This document shows, in pieces, positions 37,447 to 46,164 of a DNA stretch of 52,518 bases. A program made the translations under genes and the position numbers. Location: contig CAKMZV010000014.1 in NCBI GenBank assembly GCA_929200535.1, positions 1-52,518 on the forward strand. Reading direction: 5' to 3'. The notes beneath the pieces were generated by a model, which had not been told where the DNA came from, made no database searches, and saw nothing but the letters and a program-made list of their open reading frames with translations. Numbering within the stretch: position 1 is the first letter of the stretch; each line of letters opens with the position of its first letter. This stretch comes from an uncultured Gammaproteobacteria bacterium. GTDB taxonomy: Bacteria > Pseudomonadota > Gammaproteobacteria > CAKMZV01.

Positions 37447-37903
37447 GCTTTAATTTAGTTTGATAGTGTTGCTTTATAGACTCTATCGGTATTATACCAA
37501 ATCGATTATTCTCCCAAGTTTTATCCCAAGGTGTTCCTGATAGATGGGTTAAGTTAGATAATTGTCCGCCTGTAAAACTTGAGTATTTTGAGAAAATAAC
37601 TTCAATTAATTTAAATGACTCACTTTTCTTAGGAATATCATCGTCACAAATTAACAATTCTTTTACAGCACCATTACCGTATTCTCGCAAATCTTCGTAG
37701 AGCTTTGGTATGACGGGACCAAATTGCCAAGCATGGGTATTATGATAATACAGCGGTTTATCAAAGAGAGCAAGATGAAAACCATGAGCAATATAAACAA
37801 GCTTTTGAACTTGCATGTTAGTAAGTGCTGTTTCTGTTAAGTTAAGAAAAACATTGGCTACGGCGTGTGATGAATATGGGGTAAAGTCGGCAGGTAATTT
37901 CAT
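37439..37903 (-). CDS. Panacea-domain (DUF4065, SocA/GepA-like) putative antitoxin
   Basis: A 154-residue protein built almost entirely of a Panacea domain: SSHAVANVFLNL, MQVQKLVYIAHGFHLALFD, PLYYHNTHAWQFGPVIPKLYEDL and LSNLTHLSGTPWDKTW. Known relatives include SocA, an antitoxin adaptor, and PanA proteins that neutralise diverse toxins by direct binding. Its partner gene overlaps it downstream. The pair sits alone between cmoA and tag, with 73 AT-rich bases upstream for a promoter. Antitoxin function is inferred from the family and gene arrangement. Confidence 0.8.
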   Translation of the reverse strand: MKLPADFTPYSSHAVANVFLNLTETALTNMQVQKLVYIAHGFHLALFDKPLYYHNTHAWQFGPVIPKLYEDLREYGNGAVKELLICDDDIPKKSESFKLIEVIFSKYSSFTGGQLSNLTHLSGTPWDKTWENNRFGIIPIESIKQHYQTKLKHA

Positions 37904-37976
37904 AAGAATTTATATTGACGATAATTTTTTTGATAATACTTTTAATTGAAAAGTATATCACGTTTTTTTAAATTTT

Positions 37977-38537
37977 TCAAAGTGAATAAGTTTTTAAATC
38001 GTGCATCGTCCAAGGCGGTTTAAGAGCAAGGATTTTTTCATAAAGGGGGCACTGTGAGTGATGTGCACCGGGTAGATAACCCGATGACATTAGAAATTCA
38101 TTGACAATTTCTGGACCCATAAAGAAAAACTGTTTTTTAAACCACTTAACCCAGTCAGGAAGTTTTTTAGGGTGTTCGCTATCAAGCAAGTTGGCAAAGG
38201 AGCCGTGAGTTTCAATGAGCTTTTGTAGGCTTTGGGCGTTTTTGATGGCAGCTTTTATTTTTAGGCGATTACGAATGATGGCTGGGTTGTTAAGTAGGCG
38301 CTGAATATCTTTTTCTCCATATTGGGCAACGGTATTGATGTCGAACCCATCAAACGCCTCTTTAAAGGCTTGGCGTTTTTTTAGAATGGTAAGCCAAGAT
38401 AGCCCTGCTTGGTTAATCTCAAGCATAAGGAGTTCAAAGAGCTCATTATCATCTCGTGTTGGAATGCCATATTCCAAATCATGATACGGTCCGTGGAATG
38501 GGTGATTTTTAGAGGAATCGCAGTAGTGCATTTGCAA
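37977..38537 (-). CDS. tag: DNA-3-methyladenine glycosylase I
   Basis: A 186-residue glycosylase that removes 3-methyladenine from DNA. The zinc-site residues are visible as C6 (HYCDSS), H19 (YHDLEYG) and the C-terminal HHSQCP. The catalytic region reads LEINQAGLSWLTILKKRQAF. It could also start at the methionine two residues later. It is the last gene of a tight minus-strand run (transglutaminase-like gene, bolA, hinT, argH, tag), nine bases after argH. Confidence 0.93.
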   Translation of the reverse strand: MQMHYCDSSKNHPFHGPYHDLEYGIPTRDDNELFELLMLEINQAGLSWLTILKKRQAFKEAFDGFDINTVAQYGEKDIQRLLNNPAIIRNRLKIKAAIKNAQSLQKLIETHGSFANLLDSEHPKKLPDWVKWFKKQFFFMGPEIVNEFLMSSGYLPGAHHSQCPLYEKILALKPPWTMHDLKTYSL

Positions 38538-38546
38538 TAGTCTCTT

Positions 38547-39935
38547 TTATGTGCTGATTGTTTGGCGAAGTTTTTGTACGCTTTTTTTCACCTGTTCTGG
38601 AGCAGTGCCACCAAGATGCTTGCGTGCATTCACACACCCTTCAAGGGTAATGTGCTGATAAATATCTTCTTCTATTAAAGAATGAATACTCTGTAATTGA
38701 GGTAGCGTGAGTTGATGCAATTGTTTCTCTTTTTCAATCGCAAGGCGGACAATCTCCCCAACAATTTCATAAGCTTTTCTAAAGGGTATTCCTTTTTTAA
38801 CAATATAGTCTGCAACATCGGTTGCTGTCGAATAGCCTTTAGCTGCCATTGTTTGCATATTCTCTTTTTTTGGTTTGAGATTTGGCAGTATTTGAGCGAA
38901 TAAACGCAGGCTATCAAGACACGTATCAAGGGAATCAAAAATAGGCTCCTTATCTTCTTGATTATCTTTATTATAGGCAAGAGGCTGACTTTTCATTAGC
39001 ATTATCAAGCTATTGGAAGCAGCAAAAACACGAGCACTCTTGCCTCGAATTAATTCGAAAATATCTGGATTTTTCTTTTGTGGCATAATGGATGAGCCAG
39101 TGCAAAATTCATCAGGGAGATCGACCAATGAAAAGGCATCAGAATTCCATAAAATAAGTTCCTCGCAAATGCGTGAAAGATGATTCATCATTAGTGATAA
39201 ATTATTCAATAACTCAATCGCAAAATCACGATCAGAAACGGCATCAAGCGAATTACCACAAATCCCATCAAAACCTAATAATTCAGCAGTGCGTTGTGGA
39301 TTGATATTATAGGTACTGCCAGCAAGTGCTGCAGAGCCGAGTGGTGATTTATTCGTTCTTTTTTGATTATCGCTCAGACGTTCATAATCTCTTTGAAGCA
39401 TATGAAACCATGCTAATAAATGATGTCCAAAAGTCACAGGTTGAGCAATTTGTAAATGCGTAAATCCTGGCATAATAGTGCTATGGTATTGCTCTGCCAA
39501 ATCAAGTAAATTATGCTGACATTGACGAATATGTTGTAGTAGATATGTGGTATGCTCACGGACATATAATCTTAAATCAGTTGCCACTTGATCATTACGA
39601 GAACGTGCTGTATGTAATTTTCCGCCGACTTCTCCAATATTTTCAATGAGTTTAGCCTCAATATTCATATGCACATCTTCGAGATGCTGTTGCCATTCAA
39701 AATTGCCATTCTCAATTTCTTTTTGAATATTCTCTAAACCTTGTTTGATAATAGCGTGTTCTTCTTGGCTAATAATATTTTGTTCCATCAGCATTTGTAA
39801 ATGTGCTTGGCTTCCTTGAATATCATATAACGCAAGGCGTTGATCAAAAGAAACCGAAGCATTAAAGGCTTCGGCAAGTTCACTAATGGGTTGATTGAGT
39901 CGCCCTTTAAGAAGTTTTTTATTATTTTCTGGCAT
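38547..39935 (-). CDS. argH: Argininosuccinate lyase
   Basis: A 462-residue fumarase/aspartase-superfamily enzyme that splits argininosuccinate into arginine and fumarate. The signature loop GSSIMPQKKNPD lies at about residues 280-291. Other motifs are HTARSRNDQVATDLRLY, MPGFTHLQIAQPVTFGHHLL and SPLGSAALAGSTYNI. The length is normal. It is transcribed with hinT (five bases upstream) and tag. No argG is in the window. Confidence 0.95.
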   Translation of the reverse strand: MPENNKKLLKGRLNQPISELAEAFNASVSFDQRLALYDIQGSQAHLQMLMEQNIISQEEHAIIKQGLENIQKEIENGNFEWQQHLEDVHMNIEAKLIENIGEVGGKLHTARSRNDQVATDLRLYVREHTTYLLQHIRQCQHNLLDLAEQYHSTIMPGFTHLQIAQPVTFGHHLLAWFHMLQRDYERLSDNQKRTNKSPLGSAALAGSTYNINPQRTAELLGFDGICGNSLDAVSDRDFAIELLNNLSLMMNHLSRICEELILWNSDAFSLVDLPDEFCTGSSIMPQKKNPDIFELIRGKSARVFAASNSLIMLMKSQPLAYNKDNQEDKEPIFDSLDTCLDSLRLFAQILPNLKPKKENMQTMAAKGYSTATDVADYIVKKGIPFRKAYEIVGEIVRLAIEKEKQLHQLTLPQLQSIHSLIEEDIYQHITLEGCVNARKHLGGTAPEQVKKSVQKLRQTIST

Positions 39936-39940
39936 AGGTT

Positions 39941-40279
39941 TTATTGAGCAGATTTTTGAGGATCGCCCATAAGATGAATGTGTAGATGAAAAACCTCTTG
40001 TCCCCCGTGTTCTCCGGTGTGGATACGTGTGACAAAATGTTCATTTAAGCCCTCTTGTTGAGCAATTTTTTTCAATTTAAGCATCATATGCCCCATCAAG
40101 TGTTGATCTTCTGTTTGCAAGTGTGCGAGGCTGATAATTGGCTTTTTAGGGATTAGCAGAATATGGATTGGTGCACGTGGATTAATATCTCTTATAGCAA
40201 TGCAGAGTTCATCTTCATACACAATATCAGCAGGAATTTCTCGATCAATAATTTTGCTAAATAACGTTTTTTTATTCAT
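39941..40279 (-). CDS. hinT: HIT-family purine nucleoside phosphoramidase
   Basis: A 112-residue histidine-triad protein. The triad is in EVFHLHIHLMG. The N-terminal part has TLFSKIIDREIPADIVYEDE and APIHILLIPKKPI, as in HinT. It hydrolyses aminoacyl or lipoyl adenylates and AMP phosphoramidates. It lies 13 bases after bolA. Confidence 0.93.
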   Translation of the reverse strand: MNKKTLFSKIIDREIPADIVYEDELCIAIRDINPRAPIHILLIPKKPIISLAHLQTEDQHLMGHMMLKLKKIAQQEGLNEHFVTRIHTGEHGGQEVFHLHIHLMGDPQKSAQ

Positions 40280-40292
40280 AATTTTTTAGTCT

Positions 40293-40595
40293 TTATGATT
40301 TTGCACATTTACTGGAAGGAATATCAACTTCTCCTTCAGAGGATTTTTTTTGCCATTCTTCGGGTGTCCAAGTATTCAGTTGTAAGGCATGAATTTGTGT
40401 CATTATCTCTTTAAGCTCACGATAGATTTTTTGATGACGTTTGACTAAGCTTAGCCCAGCAAACTCAGTGCTGACAATTAATACTTTGAAATGAGAATTT
40501 GTATTTGGACCACTATGTAAATGGCTATCATTATCAATGCTTAAATATTGCGGCTTAAAGGCTGTTGTTAGCTGATGATGAATTTGTTCTTGCAT
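40293..40595 (-). CDS. bolA: BolA-family protein
   Basis: A 100-residue BolA fold protein. It has the invariant histidine region HSGPNTNSHFKVLIVSTEFAG, then VKRHQKIYRELKEIM and IHALQLNTWTPEEW. BolA proteins pair with monothiol glutaredoxins in iron-sulfur handling and affect morphology and envelope genes. It lies four bases after the transglutaminase-like gene, so the two are probably translated from one message. Confidence 0.92.
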   Translation of the reverse strand: MQEQIHHQLTTAFKPQYLSIDNDSHLHSGPNTNSHFKVLIVSTEFAGLSLVKRHQKIYRELKEIMTQIHALQLNTWTPEEWQKKSSEGEVDIPSSKCAKS

Positions 40596-40599
40596 AAGT

Positions 40600-42075
40600 T
40601 TAATTAATAGCGATAAATTCAGGAGTCGTATTTTTAAACTGCGGCATTTCCATCCCTATTGAGGAGTTGATGTAGGTGGGATCGGTTACAGTAAATTTCT
40701 TCCCTTGAAAAATATATTTTTTTCCTGATGGTGCAAATTCAGCAGGGAGAGCAATCGCTGTTGCAATATGTCCGGGATAATCAAGGGCAATTACTTGATA
40801 TGGCGTGAGCTGTGTAATTAACCATGCAAATAAAATTGACCGATCTTCACAATCTGATGCAGGATAATAAAAAGTTTCATCAGGTAGAAGGTAGTTTTCA
40901 TAGTTAAACTGTTGATCATCCGTGGCATAGGGAAAAGCTGTTTGCACAAAACGTAATAAAAAATTCACCTTTTCAATCGCAGGCATCTTATTTGTCGCTA
41001 ACCTTAAGGCAGGTAGAATACTCTTAGAAATATGCTTACTTGGCGTGAACTTGAAATAGTTTTTAAGTTGTTGTTGGGGGAGAGTATTAAGATAGCTAAT
41101 TTCTGATTTGTAAATTGGGATACTAAATTCATACTTAGTATCTTTCCATTGCATAGAAAGATTATGTTTTTTTGCTTTTTGGGCAATGAGCATAGGAGGA
41201 TGCACAAGTTGAAGATTTAATGCCTTAGGTGAGGCATTAAGATTCCCTTTGTAGGATTTAATTTTTTTAGTTTTGGTATTTTGTAAAGAATATAAATAAT
41301 AACGTTTATTATTAAATTTAAAATAAGGGAGGGAATAGAGTCGTTGCTTACTATGATACAGAAGGTAAGCACTATTATTGTGATACCCTATGCGCACATC
41401 ATAACCATCCTTATTAAGCAATGCCCAGAGAGTAAGAAGTGTTTGGTTATCGGATAAATTTAGAGTGCGTCCAAAATCAGAGAGTAACTTTATTTTTCCC
41501 CAATCATTCAAGTTTAGTTGCTGAGAGGTTTTATTAAGTTGCTTAAGAATTAAAGTAGAGTTTAAGGCAGAAAACGCTTTCCAATAATCGGCAATAGAAT
41601 TATTACTAAGCCTATGAATATGAGTTTGTCGCCATTTTTGCCATTTAGCATCGCCTTGCCAGTGAACTGGATTAGAGAAAAAACTAACCTTAATCGGATA
41701 TGAAGTGATTTTTGTCGGTTTTTGTACAACTGGCGGGGGTGGTGGTTGAAATTTATTTGGTTGTGGATTAGGACGGATGATTTTTAGAGGAACAGGTTTT
41801 TTTGAAATTTTAATTTTAGGAATCTCAACAGGCTTAGGATTGCTATCTTCAGGCTTACCTTGAGAGACTTGAAAATCTTCCCACTGTTGTTTTAAATAAC
41901 CATAAAATGCCTTATTTTGAGCAGATTGAAAATCATTGAATTGCTGAGTTTGATTTTGTTGTTTTTTAAGCAACCTTTTTTTAAACTCCTCATATGTTTC
42001 AGCATTAACAGCGGTTACATTAAAATGCAATAAACTGATACTAAAAATCAAAATGGCTTTGAAAGTAGTTTTCAT
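40600..42075 (-). CDS. Secreted transglutaminase-like cysteine protein, uncharacterised
   Basis: A 491-residue protein with a Sec signal peptide (about 1-25, cleavage near VNA-ETY). A charged region with coiled-coil character and a proline/lysine-rich stretch (PNPQPNKFQPPPPPVVQKP) follow. The C-terminal domain shows a transglutaminase-type triad: C in DCEDRSILFAWL (near 409), H in LDYPGHIATAIAL (near 436), D in VTDPTYINSSIGMEMP (near 463). Similar periplasmic proteins occur in Bacteroidetes and some gammaproteobacteria without known function. Cross-linking, amidase or protease activity cannot be told apart. It heads the bolA-hinT-argH-tag operon. Confidence 0.72.
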   Translation of the reverse strand: MKTTFKAILIFSISLLHFNVTAVNAETYEEFKKRLLKKQQNQTQQFNDFQSAQNKAFYGYLKQQWEDFQVSQGKPEDSNPKPVEIPKIKISKKPVPLKIIRPNPQPNKFQPPPPPVVQKPTKITSYPIKVSFFSNPVHWQGDAKWQKWRQTHIHRLSNNSIADYWKAFSALNSTLILKQLNKTSQQLNLNDWGKIKLLSDFGRTLNLSDNQTLLTLWALLNKDGYDVRIGYHNNSAYLLYHSKQRLYSLPYFKFNNKRYYLYSLQNTKTKKIKSYKGNLNASPKALNLQLVHPPMLIAQKAKKHNLSMQWKDTKYEFSIPIYKSEISYLNTLPQQQLKNYFKFTPSKHISKSILPALRLATNKMPAIEKVNFLLRFVQTAFPYATDDQQFNYENYLLPDETFYYPASDCEDRSILFAWLITQLTPYQVIALDYPGHIATAIALPAEFAPSGKKYIFQGKKFTVTDPTYINSSIGMEMPQFKNTTPEFIAIN

Positions 42076-42151
42076 AATGAAGTGGTTAATAGATGCTATT
42101 TTATTATTAGGTATGAATGTTTTTTAATTACTCAATGTAAAATTATACTTT

Positions 42152-42379
42152 GAGACCTTTGCATAAAAAATATGACAAGTAAAAAAGCAAAAAATCGCTC
42201 TGATTTTTATCCGCAAGCGGTTCAAACACTGTTACTCTAAGGTTCGTAAACTCACCAAGAGTAAAAACGCTTTTTGTGTTGTGAAATTTGCGAAGACGGA
42301 CGTATTAGCTTCATTTCACGCCTCAATCAGAACGATTTTTTATCTTTTTTCTTTTGCCATACTTTTATGCAAAGGTCTC
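42152..42379. mobile_element. MITE-like element, copy 3 (228 bp, one 69-bp module)
   Basis: Ends GAGACCTTTGCATAAAA and TTTTATGCAAAGGTCTC form a 17-bp perfect inverted repeat. The order is left end, module A, core, right end. The flanks ACTTT and TATTT do not match, so the duplication has decayed or the element recombined. It lies in the divergent promoter region between the transglutaminase-like gene and the MOSC gene, 38 bases from the latter. Confidence 0.88.
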
Positions 42380-42417
42380 TATTTGTGTAATCTGTGGATT
42401 AACTCTTTTTGTTTAAA

Positions 42418-43320
42418 ATGATTATTGTAGAAAAACTAAATATATATCCAATTAAGTCCTTTGCAGGAATCGCTCAAGATTTTTTTGAACTATCAGAGAG
42501 AGGGCTATCGCTTTCTTTAGCTTGTGGAATGAAAATTTATGATCGTGAATGGATGGTTGTGAGTAATGAAGGGCGTTTTTTAACACAACGTGAATTGCCA
42601 GAAATGGCACGAATTGAGATAGTGATGGCAGAGAATGGTTTATGGCTTAGACATCCTAATGCAAAGGATGATTTTTTCTTATCAGCAGAGCAAGAGCAAC
42701 AGAAAATCGATGATGTCATAAAAACGATTGTTTGGTGGGATGAATGTAGGGGTTTTGATGTTGGCGGTAAGGCTTCAAATTGGTTAAGTGCTGTTTTAGG
42801 GCAATGGCAAGGGGAAAACCTGAGGTTATTACGGTTTTGCTTGGATTGGGTACGTTCGGTGCAATTGAGAAATTCAGTACAGGGAATAGAGCAAACACCA
42901 AGCACCCATTTTGCGGATGGCGTTCCCTATCTTATTAGCAATCATCAATCGCTACAAGCATTGAATAACGCTTTGCAAAAACAAGGGGAAATGCCTGTGC
43001 CGATGGAACGTTTTCGGGCAAATATAGAGGTGAGCGGCTTGCCTGCTTGGGATGAGCATACGGGCATTGAACTAAGTGAGCAAACAGGAAAGTATAGTTT
43101 TGCATTACCCGATCCTTGCAAACGTTGCCAAATCACTACAATTGACCAACAAACTGCAACTATTCCACAAGCAGATCAACCTTTAAATGTGTTACGTTCC
43201 GCTAACCCCCATATCACTAATAATAAACCTTATTTTGGGCAAAAAGTAGTTTTACGTAAAGGTGCGGACAATGTTATTTCTGTGGGGGATGAATTGAGAG
43301 TGGTCATTCCAACCGATTGA
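42418..43320 (+). CDS. MOSC-domain protein
   Basis: A 300-residue protein with an N-terminal MOSC_N beta-barrel (IIVEKLNIYPIKSFAGI, FLTQRELPEMARI) and a MOSC domain (VPYLISNHQSLQALN, RFRANIEVSGL, PCKRCQITTIDQQT). The family binds sulfur or molybdenum-cofactor-like groups; it includes YcbX and mitochondrial amidoxime reductases. The CxxC in DPCKRCQ is retained. I chose the ATG at 42418; a TTG at 42409 would add three residues. Its promoter must lie in or near the mobile element. Confidence 0.88.
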   Translation: MIIVEKLNIYPIKSFAGIAQDFFELSERGLSLSLACGMKIYDREWMVVSNEGRFLTQRELPEMARIEIVMAENGLWLRHPNAKDDFFLSAEQEQQKIDDVIKTIVWWDECRGFDVGGKASNWLSAVLGQWQGENLRLLRFCLDWVRSVQLRNSVQGIEQTPSTHFADGVPYLISNHQSLQALNNALQKQGEMPVPMERFRANIEVSGLPAWDEHTGIELSEQTGKYSFALPDPCKRCQITTIDQQTATIPQADQPLNVLRSANPHITNNKPYFGQKVVLRKGADNVISVGDELRVVIPTD

Positions 43321-43467
43321 AGTTCTTTGAAAAAAACCCTTATGAGAATTAAGCATTCTGTGTTAAAATTAACCGCTTATTTTTCTAAATTTTTATCTTT
43401 AATTTGACAATTTACTTTACAATATTCCGATAAGTTGTTTTTTTCTTTTTAAATACTTGAAATTTCT

Positions 43468-44187
43468 ATGTCGTTTTTTGTAGCTCTTATGATAGTAGTG
43501 GTTCCTGCTTTTATTTTAAGCATAATAATAGTGAATAAGTTTGACAAAAAACTTGATATTGAGCCTGAGAAAAGCTACGATCCAGCTACTTATTTTAGCA
43601 CTTTGCAGAATGGGCGTGAAACCATTCTAAAATCACTTAAAAGTGACAACCTTGAAAACACTAACGTTTGGGTTTATGCCTCTGATATTTCGAGATTCTA
43701 TAATTATTTGGAAATTTGGCAGTGGCTTGATGAGTTGGTAGAAGAAGGCAATTCAGTTAACTTCATTTTGCAAACCACACCTTCAAAACCTCTTTTTGAA
43801 AAAGCTATTAAAAATGCAGCAGAGAAAAGTTTCTCTACTCAAAAGATGAAAAAAATAATGGAAAATGTTCGGATGTATCAAGCGGACAGTGGTTATATGG
43901 CTAATGCAAAAAATGAATGGATAGATAGCTTATTAGTTAAATATAAGGCTGAAAATGGCAAAGTGGTAGTGTTTATAACCTCTCCATTGAAGCCTAAAAT
44001 AACTGAAAATACTAAAGATAAGGATATTATCTCAGAAGGTGATAAAAAATATTTGATTTCAGGACGTGCTGATTTGTATAACTCAAGTAAGAATGCCTAT
44101 ATTTGTCGAGTAGCAAATAACTTTTTTGATGAAATAAGGAAAATTAGTCAGCTTGTTGAAATTCCCCGACTTGATAGCTTAAAATAA
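43468..44187 (+). CDS. Unknown protein with N-terminal membrane anchor
   Basis: A 239-residue protein with one helix at residues 3-22 (FFVALMIVVVPAFILSIIIV) and a soluble domain of mixed alpha/beta character. Repeating strand-helix segments (TNVWVYASDISRF, NSVNFILQTTPSKP, GKVVVFITSPLKP) suggest a phospholipase-D-like or Rossmann-like layout, but no catalytic motif is visible. I do not recognise the family. It heads a run with the next membrane protein, an Ldh-family dehydrogenase and a GNAT protein. Confidence 0.65.
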   Translation: MSFFVALMIVVVPAFILSIIIVNKFDKKLDIEPEKSYDPATYFSTLQNGRETILKSLKSDNLENTNVWVYASDISRFYNYLEIWQWLDELVEEGNSVNFILQTTPSKPLFEKAIKNAAEKSFSTQKMKKIMENVRMYQADSGYMANAKNEWIDSLLVKYKAENGKVVVFITSPLKPKITENTKDKDIISEGDKKYLISGRADLYNSSKNAYICRVANNFFDEIRKISQLVEIPRLDSLK

Positions 44188-44204
44188 GTTTTGAGTCAGA
44201 AGGT

Positions 44205-44603
44205 ATGGATACATTGATTTCTAATACTCTCTCTGGTTTATCTTATGACTTGGTTTTCTTTTGGCTATTCTCAGGGTTAACCTCTTTAATCGCCTTTATT
44301 ATTGCAATTGAGATCCCTTTACAAAATCCTTTAGGAGGATTTCAGAATTCCTTTTTGAAGGCTAACAAAAAGTTTCCTTGGATTCTAAAGGTTCTTCTTT
44401 TCTTTTCTTTTCTACTACCTTCGTTATTATTCCTATCTCATACTTTTTTAGGATTTACAACTGTTATGGGAGCAGATTGGGATTGGAGTACTGATTTTAT
44501 TGGTCATTTGCCTGCTCTTTATTGGGGGCTTTCTTTTTTTCTTTCGGCTACTATATTTCTTGTTTCTTCTATAGTATCATACAAGGTTGTCAGACAATTT
44601 TAG
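44205..44603 (+). CDS. Unknown polytopic membrane protein
   Basis: A 132-residue protein with three predicted helices (about 16-36, 61-81 and 105-128), an acidic DWDWSTD loop, and a short cytosolic end. It starts 17 bases after the preceding gene and stops 11 bases before the dehydrogenase gene. No family is recognised. The close spacing suggests it works with the anchored protein upstream. Confidence 0.6.
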   Translation: MDTLISNTLSGLSYDLVFFWLFSGLTSLIAFIIAIEIPLQNPLGGFQNSFLKANKKFPWILKVLLFFSFLLPSLLFLSHTFLGFTTVMGADWDWSTDFIGHLPALYWGLSFFLSATIFLVSSIVSYKVVRQF

Positions 44604-44614
44604 ACTACCTTTTA

Positions 44615-45622
44615 ATGGCATACTACTCATTTTCTGAATTACAACGGTTAGCCATACAGGCATTAACCAATCATAACATATCACATAAAAACGCTATTAG
44701 CGTAACTAAAGCTCTTTTGAAGGCGGAGAGTGATGGTATTCGCACCCATGGCTTATCTCGTTTGCAGGCTTATTGCGATCAGGCGGTGGTTTCTAAGGTA
44801 TTCGGGCAGGTCGTTCCTAAAGTAGAACAGTTGGCTCCTGCGGTTATTCGGGTGGATGCAGGTTTTGGTTTTGCTTATCCTGCCATTGATTTGGCTGTTG
44901 AAACAATCGCTCCGATTGCAGAAAAAATGGGGATTGCGATGGCAAGTATTTATCGCTCACATCATTTTGGAGTGGCAGGGCATTCGGTAGAATCTTTAGC
45001 AGCGGATCATAATTTGGTGGCTATGATGTTTGGCAATGCACCTAAGTCCATTGCTCCTTGGGGTGGAAAGGAGCCCCTGTTTGGCACAAATCCCATTGCT
45101 TTTTCAGCTCCAAGAGAAAATAAATTACCATTAGTTATTGATATGTCATTGAGCAAAGTGGCACGAGGCAAGGTAATGTTAGCACAGCAACAAGGTAAAG
45201 AAATTCCTGATGATTGGGCTTTGGATAAGGAGGGGAATTCTACCACTGATCCCAATCAAGCCATGGATGGAACCATGCTTCCTCTTGGTGAGGCTAAGGG
45301 GGCAGCTTTAGTACTGATGGTGGAAATTTTGAGTGCCTGTTTAACAGGGGCAAATTTTAGCTACGAAGCAAGTTCTTTTTTCAATGCTGAGGGAGACCCT
45401 CCCGGGGTAGGGCAGTTAATGATTGTCATTAATCCTCGTTTATTTGGTGGGGAAGGTTTTTCCAATCGTTTGGAGGAGTTATTTAGAAATTATCTTGCAC
45501 AAGAAAATACTCGCTTGCCTGCCGATAGGCGTTATCAATTACGCACACAATCACAAGAAAAAGGGATTGAAGTAGCGGATAAATTGTATCAACAGGTGCA
45601 ACTTTTAGCATCTGAATCTTAG
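44615..45622 (+). CDS. Ldh-family (malate/L-lactate/sulfolactate) dehydrogenase
   Basis: A 335-residue NAD(P)-dependent dehydrogenase of the Ldh2/ComC family, unrelated to the mdh gene of this window. Signatures are SHHFGVAGHSVESLAA, NAPKSIAPWGGKEPLFGTNPIAF, LVIDMSLSKVARGK and LPLGEAKGAALVLMVEIL. I chose the ATG at 44615 because homologues begin near the YSFSELQRLA helix; the frame runs open 31 codons further upstream into the preceding gene. The substrate could be malate, lactate, sulfolactate or another 2-hydroxy acid. Confidence 0.87.
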   Translation: MAYYSFSELQRLAIQALTNHNISHKNAISVTKALLKAESDGIRTHGLSRLQAYCDQAVVSKVFGQVVPKVEQLAPAVIRVDAGFGFAYPAIDLAVETIAPIAEKMGIAMASIYRSHHFGVAGHSVESLAADHNLVAMMFGNAPKSIAPWGGKEPLFGTNPIAFSAPRENKLPLVIDMSLSKVARGKVMLAQQQGKEIPDDWALDKEGNSTTDPNQAMDGTMLPLGEAKGAALVLMVEILSACLTGANFSYEASSFFNAEGDPPGVGQLMIVINPRLFGGEGFSNRLEELFRNYLAQENTRLPADRRYQLRTQSQEKGIEVADKLYQQVQLLASES

Positions 45623-45624
45623 CG

Positions 45625-46119
45625 ATGAATTTTATCATTAAGCCTTATCAACAAAAATATTGGCAACAATGCTGGGCAATAATTGAACCTATTTTTCGTG
45701 CTGGTGAAACTTATCCTTGTTCGCCACAAATGAGTGAAGCTGAGGCTCATCATTATTGGATAGAGACCCCTCTGCAAACCTATATTGCTGTGGATGAAAA
45801 TGATCAGGTTGTTGGCTCGTATTATCTTAAGCCAAATCAGCCCACTCTTGGTGCCCATGTATGTAATTGTGGCTATTTAACGGCAGAACAGTCACGAGGA
45901 AAGGGGGTTGCAACTCTATTATGTGAGCATTCACAAGCGGCTGCCAAACAATATGGATTCAAAGCAATGCAGTTTAACTTGGTGGTATCGACCAATAATG
46001 CTGCGGTGAACTTATGGAAAAAATTAGGCTTTGACTTAGTGGGCACATTGCCAAAGGCTTTTAAGAGTCAGCAGAATGGTTATATTGATGCTTTTGTAAT
46101 GTATAAAGAACTTTGTTAA
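45625..46119 (+). CDS. GNAT-family N-acetyltransferase
   Basis: A 164-residue acetyltransferase. The acetyl-CoA motif A reads CGYLTAEQSRGKGVATLLCEHSQ, followed by the motif B region AMQFNLVVSTNNAAVNLWKKLGFDLVGTLP. It starts two bases after the dehydrogenase stop. The acceptor (small amine, amino acid or protein) is not evident. Confidence 0.88.
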   Translation: MNFIIKPYQQKYWQQCWAIIEPIFRAGETYPCSPQMSEAEAHHYWIETPLQTYIAVDENDQVVGSYYLKPNQPTLGAHVCNCGYLTAEQSRGKGVATLLCEHSQAAAKQYGFKAMQFNLVVSTNNAAVNLWKKLGFDLVGTLPKAFKSQQNGYIDAFVMYKELC

Positions 46120-46164
46120 GTTTTATATATCTAATTTTAAGATATAATAGTCAATAAAAATCAC

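Noticed and set aside
42205-42230. Possible DNA-uptake signal (CCGCAAGCGGTTC) resembling Pasteurellaceae-type sequences
   Set aside because: Although comEC is present, the string occurs only in the repeat modules and is not enriched in genes or terminators of the window.
44522-44614. Upstream extension of the Ldh-family dehydrogenase
   Set aside because: The extra 31 codons overlap the preceding membrane-protein gene and homologues start near YSFSELQRLA, so the ATG at 44615 is preferred.
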